13,518 nt of DNA from positions 91,277 through 104,794 of the forward strand of contig NW_019091370.1 of NCBI RefSeq assembly GCF_001949145.1. Reading direction: 5' to 3'. Below, one piece after another: positions 8,381-13,518 of this stretch. Positions within the stretch are counted from its first letter, which is position 1. Every line of letters begins with the position of its first letter. Source of the DNA: Acanthaster planci. Taxonomy: Eukaryota; Echinodermata; Asteroidea; Valvatida; Acanthasteridae. The notes beneath the pieces were generated by a model that did not search any database, had not been told where the DNA came from, and saw nothing but the letters and a program-made list of their open reading frames with translations. The position numbers and the translations under genes were made by a program.

Positions 8381-8808
8381 TCAATCTTTCAGGAAAATCT
8401 GGATTGTACCCTTTCAGATGCCTTGTGTATTTTTAATACATATAACCTGTAATTATTCACATCACTAACAGAAAGCCATCTTTTTTGATCTTGAAACTAA
8501 TGTAAAATGAAGAAAGTAAACCTGCTGGTTGCAATTGTGTCTACTGGTTTTTCCAATCGGCTTAATGCAACTTTGACAGAAGTGGTCATAAAAGCCAATC
8601 ATTTAAAATCATGTGCATTTGAAATTTGCTCTGAATGTTCACTAACAATGAAAGAACATACATGCCTCATGTCTCAAAGTAGTGAACCCTCTTCCTACTC
8701 TGCTGATGCTAATGGTAGATTTAAACAAATTCCCAGTGACGTCATTATTAGCTTACTTTGTTGTGAGCACCCTGTGTAAGACCAGCCTTTAAATTCCAAT
8801 CAAAAGAA

Positions 8809-8845
8809 TACATGTACACATGTACACACGTAAACACACACAAAC
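8809..8845. repeat. ACATGTAC / CA-rich simple repeat
   Basis: Two ACATGTAC units (8810-8825) run into a short CA-rich tract, ACACACGTAAACACACACAA. This is a small microsatellite-like patch. Confidence 0.6.
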
Positions 8846-8863
8846 CTTTGGTGTAAATGAACC

Positions 8864-8869
8864 GATAAA
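8864..8869 (+). terminator. Candidate variant poly(A) signal for RBL (GATAAA)
   Basis: GATAAA, a known weaker AATAAA variant, is followed closely by GTGTCTTTTTG, a GT/T-rich stretch of the kind expected downstream of a cleavage site. It would give a 3'UTR of about 0.85 kb. Sequence-only inference. Confidence 0.25.
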
Positions 8870-9657
8870 GTGTCTTTTTGCTACGTTTTCGGCGTTTTGA
8901 TGATTTTAAAAGCTTTGTGAACGAACCTTTCTTTTGATCATTTGCCAGTATGTATTTTACAGCATTTTACCATGTTTTAAAGTTTGCACTAAAAGAGTGT
9001 CTGCTTCAGTGGACATCTTAAGTTAATTTACGCATTAAGATTACAGTTTGAAGTTGAAATAAGCAAGAAAATGATTTTTAAAAGCTGCATCATTGTATCA
9101 TAGGTTTTCTTGTTTGGTTCATTATTTTATGGCATGTTTAAATTTTTGAAGTTTTTCTTTCTGTACAACTGCTGCGGGCATTTTTTAACATTTTTCAACA
9201 CTGGCCAGTATCATTTGTGAATGGTTTTGCATTCAGATCATTTCTTATTTAATGTGGGCTAAAATTATCTAAAACTACAAAAAGTAAAATGTGTTGGTTG
9301 GGTAGGTTTTTGTTGATGGTTTACCACTGGTATCCAGTTTCTGAACTACATGTACATCAGTGGAATGGTAATATCATACATGCACATGTAAAATGTATTT
9401 ACAAAGCTGTTGGTGACTCTACTGTGCATGTGACCTTGCGCCAAAACTTGAGTAAATCTATAGAATGGTGGAGTTTGGCATGACCGTTTCCTACGACGAA
9501 TAACTCATGTTGAGTCTTATTGTACATGTAGATTTCATATTGTCCCCAATGCTCCCATGGTTTAGTGGTAAATATGTCTGTTAATTGGTAAAAGTGGATG
9601 TATCTGGGGCCTTTATAAAACTTGACAACATGTACATGTACAGTTTTCTGTAATAGT

Positions 9658-9716
9658 TCAACCCTAACACTCCTCAGTCCTCCAACAGGTGAAGGATTGA
9701 AGAGTGTTAGGGTTAA
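9658..9716. repeat. 59-nt hairpin element, copy 2
   Basis: It has the same architecture as copy 1: arms 9658-9681 and 9693-9716 with the identical 11-nt loop CCAACAGGTGA. It differs from copy 1 at several arm positions. One difference is compensated on both arms (C-G in copy 1 at 8333/8369, A-T here at 9669/9705). Two positions in this copy are unpaired. Confidence 0.8.
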
Positions 9717-9835
9717 AGCTTCAAGCAGATGAAGGCTTGGTTTGAAATTTAAGGCTTAAGACAACCTAAAACCCCGAAAGTTGGAGCCTGATGGCATAGC
9801 TGTGTTGCATTTCGTTGAGATTTTTGTAACAAACT

Positions 9836-9841
9836 AATAAA
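9836..9841 (+). terminator. Candidate canonical poly(A) signal for RBL (AATAAA)
   Basis: This is the first exact AATAAA I find after the RBL stop; it would give a 3'UTR of about 1.8 kb. Another AATAAA is at 10357-10362. Neither can be chosen without transcript ends. Confidence 0.3.
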
Positions 9842-10832
9842 AGTTTCTATACAAATTTGTAGTAAAAGCTCTTTTTAAGTATCTAGGTATTTTTGTAGTG
9901 GGCTTTAGAGTGTGCGGATTTGGAGTTCTGTATTTTGTGATGGCTCTATTTAATTCTTTGATCATGGACTTGGAATTCCATTTTGCATTCCATGGAATGT
10001 AGACCTTTGTTATCAAGTCACAGTTGTATGTATTCCAGAAGTTTGAACTTGTAGCTGAAAGTTTAACTATCTTTGAGTAAAAAATTTTGCAGCCAAGATG
10101 GTTGCATTCATCAGATTCATCGCCTTCAGTTGTTTTCTTACAGGCTGGTTTTTATGTGATGGATTATATTTGTAAAATATTTCAGACCTCAAAAAACTAC
10201 ATGCAATCGGTGGTGACAATAATTAGTCCTTGTCCTACTACACAACCAAACTAATTCAACATGTACTTTTAAAGTAAAGAAAGAGCTATGCAACAGCAAA
10301 TCGACAGGAAAGGTCAAATTCTATGAATTTGTTACGTGAATACACAGGCAACAGTAAATAAAGTACATGTATGCTCTGGAGCAAGTCGAATTTTCCAGGT
10401 GTATATCTCAAGACTTGTTGCCTTTGTCTAAGCTTCATGTGATACCAGGATTATTACTAAGGAGCTACAGTTGAACCCTAAAACTGGATCATTAAACATT
10501 ATTACCTGGTAAGAGACGCGGTCAGGTTTCATATTATCTGGAGAAATATAGTACGTGATTTCAGTCGGTCTTTTTTGTCCACTGTGAAACTCGGGTAATA
10601 AGTTCCTGAGTAGGGAGTTTGAATACTTATGCAATGTACCCAGCATACAAATTCGTAAGTATAGTGATAAAATGTCTCTTCGTGTAGTACATTCAACTGG
10701 GTGTACATCAATCATGCATATACCACACATGCATCACATCCATTATCCTACCGCATACTTGAGCATTAAATGGACTAAAAATGTTATGGGACAAATAATG
10801 CATTGTTAAAAAATCTATATCTTGATGAAAGA

Positions 10833-10838
10833 TTTAAT
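10833..10838 (-). terminator. Candidate poly(A) signal for POMGNT2 (ATTAAA on - strand)
   Basis: TTTAAT on the + strand reads ATTAAA on the - strand, about 165 bp past the POMGNT2 stop. A T-rich run (ATTTTTTAAC) lies further downstream on that strand. Plausible but unproven. Confidence 0.3.
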
Positions 10839-11000
10839 GCAAAATATGAGTAATATTTATAAGTAATAAGGTAAATACTATCCATCAGAAATTGTCTTGT
10901 AATTCCAAAAGACCCTTAAAGCCTTCAAGATTGTCTTTAGTATTTTCACATTCGTTTTACCTCACTGTCCTTTACAATATGAAGATCTGTTGTGTGTCCA

Positions 11001-12758
11001 TCAGCAAACAACACTAGAAAATGGCCCTTGAATTCTTCCAATCAAGCACCTAATCCAGACACGATATGATTTACTTTCTTCAAACCCCTCGGAGAAGGTG
11101 AACTCACTGACTTGTAAGATGTAAGCCTTGTAGTCTTGTCTGTCTTGATCCTGTACCCATATCTCATATGTAAACTCACTATCATTCATGTATTCAGTAT
11201 TCCATGGTTGTTTCCATGACAAGTGTAGTCCTTGTTGTCTCTTACAACTTATGCTTCCAACTTTACTGGGAAAGAGAGAGGGGCCATGCACCTGCTCGGT
11301 TCTCAATTGTTGGCACTCTCGAAGACCCACTGACAGCAGCTCTAATATAGATGGGATATCAACTACTGTGTCTTGGTAAATCCTGAAAAGCCATTCAGGG
11401 TTAGAGCAGCAAATATGTCTGGCAACCTCGTGTGATGATAAAATCCGTATCTGCTCCTCAGAACTCAGATGTTGTATCCCACCGTATGCTGGTAGGGCAT
11501 CCGGATGTGTAACAGTTCGGTCCAGGTCCCAATTCCTCCAGGACCTGTAAGTGATCCCCATATCAGGAAGTTGAACAAGAGTCTTATATGGGGTATAATG
11601 GTCTGGGTTAACCGCAAAGGGGAACAGCTCTAAAAGCATAGACCTTGCAGGAAGGAACAGAGAGAGAATTAACAGCGAACCATGCATTCCAACCAAGACC
11701 TTTGAGCAAGTCACCAATTCTATGAGCTCTTTGATGGAGAAGTCTTCCAGTCCTGCAGTCATGACGCGCATGCCAATACCCTGTGAAACAAAGAGAACTA
11801 AATCCATCTCGTTGAGAATCAGTCTTGTTGATTCTCTCCTTATCAACACAGCGTAATCTGACCCTTTACACTTCCTAGAACCCAACTGGTTATGAACAAA
11901 GGAAGTGAAAAGCCTTACTTCCCTGGCTGTCATGTTGGTGTTAGGAACTGGTCCCTGAGGACCCTGAAAGCCATACTGATACCAGGTTGTCATCTTTGAT
12001 AACCCAACATAGGCTTCTTCAAAGCACACAAAGCTGTCTTGCTCAGCACTGGCCAAATTCTCCACGAGATCATCTCTCAGAATTGGATGGTATTGAAACA
12101 GGGAGAGGTATAAGTCCATGAATTCACCAGCTGGGTATTCATCTAGGAATACAAGTCTGCAAGTGGTTCGAAAGTCCCCCTTCGTCATTAGTCCATTCTG
12201 AAGCATAGTAAAAAACAGTGGTAGAAGGTCGTCATGGAAAACATGCATTATGTTATCGGGGTGGAAACGATTCATGATGAAATGTTTTCCACTAAAAACT
12301 TTCACTGAATTTATTTCACCCAACGCTGCTACTGGAAGATGACTGAACCCAAAGTACTGAGTATTGTGGTTTGGAACTGAAGATAAATCCACTAATGCAG
12401 GATCAAAGGGGTTCTCTGGAAGTCCGAAAGAAATTGACTGAGAACCACTTAAAAAAACAAACTCCTCACGTTTCTGGGAGAAGCACAGGTTGTGAAACCG
12501 GCATGTCCTGTCTGTGTTGTTGTAACCCGAGCACCAAACGGAAGATCCACCTTTCAAGATCGTTTTGTCAACAACCTGGGGTTTTCCTTTACCTTCTTCA
12601 AGTGGAGACAATTTCCGAGTTTCTTGTCGAGGCATCATTGTGGTTCTTAATTTCTCCTCTAAGCAACGAGAGAGCTTCTCTTGTAAAAAGTGGCATCTAT
12701 ACTGGCTCCAGGCTGCTATGGCCACGACTATGACAATCAGGTAGTCTGATAGAGCCAT
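11001..12758 (-). CDS. POMGNT2: Protein O-linked-mannose beta-1,4-N-acetylglucosaminyltransferase 2
   Basis: By family (GT61, formerly AGO61/GTDC2), this ER enzyme adds beta-1,4-GlcNAc to O-mannose on alpha-dystroglycan, starting the core M3 glycan that leads to matriglycan. The uninterrupted 585-aa frame is close to the human length of about 580. Residues 6-17 (YLIVIVVAIAAW) form a type II signal anchor, followed by a charged stem. The catalytic region shows CRFHNLC (86-92), NRFHPDNIMHVFHDDLLPLF (163-182), GLSKMTTWYQYGF (252-264), RLILNE (312-317), GMHGS (357-361), NPDHYTPYK (384-392) and CCSNPEWLFRIYQDT (450-464), all near-identical to the vertebrate enzyme. Residues about 500-583 form the C-terminal fibronectin III-like domain. 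Potential N-glycosylation sites are N80, N275 and N525. An in-frame TAA at 12789-12791 (- strand), 33 bases before the ATG, supports this start. The coding part is a single exon, as in vertebrates. Confidence 0.97.
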   Translation of the reverse strand: MALSDYLIVIVVAIAAWSQYRCHFLQEKLSRCLEEKLRTTMMPRQETRKLSPLEEGKGKPQVVDKTILKGGSSVWCSGYNNTDRTCRFHNLCFSQKREEFVFLSGSQSISFGLPENPFDPALVDLSSVPNHNTQYFGFSHLPVAALGEINSVKVFSGKHFIMNRFHPDNIMHVFHDDLLPLFFTMLQNGLMTKGDFRTTCRLVFLDEYPAGEFMDLYLSLFQYHPILRDDLVENLASAEQDSFVCFEEAYVGLSKMTTWYQYGFQGPQGPVPNTNMTAREVRLFTSFVHNQLGSRKCKGSDYAVLIRRESTRLILNEMDLVLFVSQGIGMRVMTAGLEDFSIKELIELVTCSKVLVGMHGSLLILSLFLPARSMLLELFPFAVNPDHYTPYKTLVQLPDMGITYRSWRNWDLDRTVTHPDALPAYGGIQHLSSEEQIRILSSHEVARHICCSNPEWLFRIYQDTVVDIPSILELLSVGLRECQQLRTEQVHGPSLFPSKVGSISCKRQQGLHLSWKQPWNTEYMNDSEFTYEIWVQDQDRQDYKAYILQVSEFTFSEGFEESKSYRVWIRCLIGRIQGPFSSVVC

Positions 12759-12924
12759 TTGAAAAACACAGGTAGAAAGAATCTTTCCTTATGGTCAGGA
12801 AAATGTGCCCTATACGTACAGGATTTCACAATCATCTGTGTTGGTACAACCCACTGACATGTCCTGAAATACATGTTGTAAGGGATCCAGTGGATAATCC
12901 TTTGACCAGGCCGGTGCTTAATAC
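12759..12924 (-). other. Probable POMGNT2 5'UTR exon with upstream splice acceptor
   Basis: On the - strand a pyrimidine-rich stretch, ending TTTTCATGATTTGCAG with the AG at 12925-12926, precedes 166 bases leading to the start codon. This has the form of a 3' splice site for an intron in the 5'UTR. The first exon and promoter would then lie further upstream, possibly outside the window. No TATA box or initiator is claimed. Confidence 0.35.
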
Positions 12925-13518
12925 CTGCAAATCATGAAAATGTAAAACAAAAACAAAGGTTATTTCCCCTTTCAATAAATACCACAGGCATGGACCATAT
13001 AAACCAAGATTTGTTACAAATGAGAAAGAAACTACAAACATGGACATAATTACTAGTTTCGACAAGGTATAAAATTTAAAGTCAATAACATGTAAGCTTG
13101 AACCCTTCCGGAGATAAGAGGTATGCACCTGTTATAGTAATTATCATAATTTAATAGGTGGAGAAACCTGGGGAAACATGGCATCGAATTTGATACAGAT
13201 TCCTTAATCTGCACTTCCACAGCGCCACCGCTTCCTAAATATAGTCAATACTCAAGATGGGTGTGGAAAATTAGACATGCACATGAAAACGATAATCTCA
13301 AAAACAAATCAATCTACTAGTTTCCACAAGTTATTAAATTTAAAGTCAATATCACGTAAGCAAGTATCCTTCTGAAGAGAAGAGGAATGCACCTGTTCGT
13401 AATTATCGCAGTCTAATAGGCGGAGAAAGCTGGGGAAACATGACATGAAATTTGATGCAGATTCCTTAGTTACTCTGCAACTCTACGGTGCCATTGCTTC
13501 CTAATAATAGCTAACACT
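12925..13518. other. Upstream flank of POMGNT2 (possible 5'UTR intron)
   Basis: AT-rich sequence without a recognisable coding region; a 98-codon open frame on the - strand here has no family resemblance. Most of it is the divergent tandem repeat described separately. Confidence 0.6.
13051..13518. repeat. Divergent tandem duplication, period about 264 bp
   Basis: Unit 1 starts at 13051 (TACTAGTTTCGACAAG) and unit 2 at 13315 (TACTAGTTTCCACAAG). Matching landmarks recur at the same spacing: AAATTTAAAGTCAATA, GAATGCACCTGTT or GTATGCACCTGTT, TGGGGAAACATG, GATTCCTTA and TTGCTTCCTAA or CCGCTTCCTAA. Unit 2 is cut by the window end, so more copies may follow. The copies differ by many substitutions and small indels, so the duplication is old. 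It is not recognisably coding. Confidence 0.8.

Larger units (their letters stand above)
8031..11000. other. RBL 3'UTR plus convergent intergenic region
   Basis: Nearly 3 kb separate the two stop codons. There is no coding region I would defend; open frames of up to about 100 codons here have no recognisable domain. Contents are the twin 59-nt hairpins (8322-8380, 9658-9716), an ACATGTAC/CA-rich patch at 8809-8845, five TACATGTA palindromes and candidate poly(A) signals. The exact 3' ends of the two transcripts cannot be placed from sequence. Confidence 0.75.

Noticed and set aside
8507-8779. A 90-codon open frame with a methionine start in the RBL 3' flank.
   Set aside because: No recognisable domain, no homologue I know, and composition like the surrounding non-coding DNA.
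9558-9664. Pol III A-box match TGGTTTAGTGG (9558-9568) and B-box match GTTCAACCC (9656-9664).
   Set aside because: They are about 90 bases apart, too far for a normal tRNA; the B-box is just the edge of hairpin copy 2, and no cloverleaf can be drawn.
10428-10730. A 100-codon open frame on the - strand between the genes.
   Set aside because: No family resemblance, overlaps another chance frame, and lies in AT-rich intergenic DNA without splice or start context.
12832-13128. A 98-codon open frame on the - strand upstream of POMGNT2.
   Set aside because: It crosses the likely 5'UTR acceptor and part of the tandem repeat; the sequence is hydrophobic and low-information with no known domain.
1-13518. 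Bacterial-type systems: CRISPR arrays, operons, phage or toxin-antitoxin modules.
   Set aside because: Both genes are animal families, one with clear introns; no regularly spaced short repeats or Shine-Dalgarno-led gene clusters are present.

Overview
This is an animal nuclear-genome window with two recognisable protein-coding genes arranged tail to tail. I infer an invertebrate, probably marine. The DNA is AT-rich, introns are short (about 150-1040 bp), GT-AG splice sites are easy to see, and non-coding DNA carries small palindromic or MITE-like repeats and a clustered TACATGTA motif. I cannot fix the species. There is no prokaryotic, plasmid or phage signal.

Region 1 (29-8030, + strand) is the 3' two thirds of a retinoblastoma-like pocket-protein gene (RBL, the p107/p130 family). 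Thirteen exons can be placed from reading frame, splice sites, compatible phases and family similarity. They cover the end of the N-terminal domain, pocket A, the spacer with its cyclin-binding KRRLF motif, pocket B with a Ser/Gly-rich insertion, and the C-terminal tail up to a TGA at 8028-8030. The 5' exons lie outside the window. The first visible exon carries an apparent one-base insertion near position 99 that breaks the frame. All the other exons read cleanly (765 codons plus stop).

Region 2 (8031-11000) holds the presumed RBL 3'UTR and the intergenic space. It has no convincing gene. It contains two copies of a 59-nt perfect or near-perfect hairpin that differ by a compensated base-pair change, five of the six copies of the palindrome TACATGTA in the window, and candidate poly(A) signals for both converging genes.

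Region 3 (11001-12758, - strand) is a complete intronless ORF of 585 aa for POMGNT2 (protein O-linked mannose beta-1,4-N-acetylglucosaminyltransferase 2, GT61 family). It has an N-terminal membrane anchor and a C-terminal fibronectin type III-like domain. Upstream of it (12759-13518) lie a possible 5'UTR splice acceptor and a divergent tandem duplication of about 264 bp that runs to the window edge.

The two genes have no known shared pathway: RBL is a nuclear E2F/DREAM repressor and POMGNT2 an ER glycosyltransferase. Their adjacency looks like ordinary convergent neighbours. I see no undescribed multi-gene system. The unusual items are the frame break, a small pogo/Tigger-like MITE in intron 10, the twin hairpins, the TACATGTA cluster and the tandem duplication.
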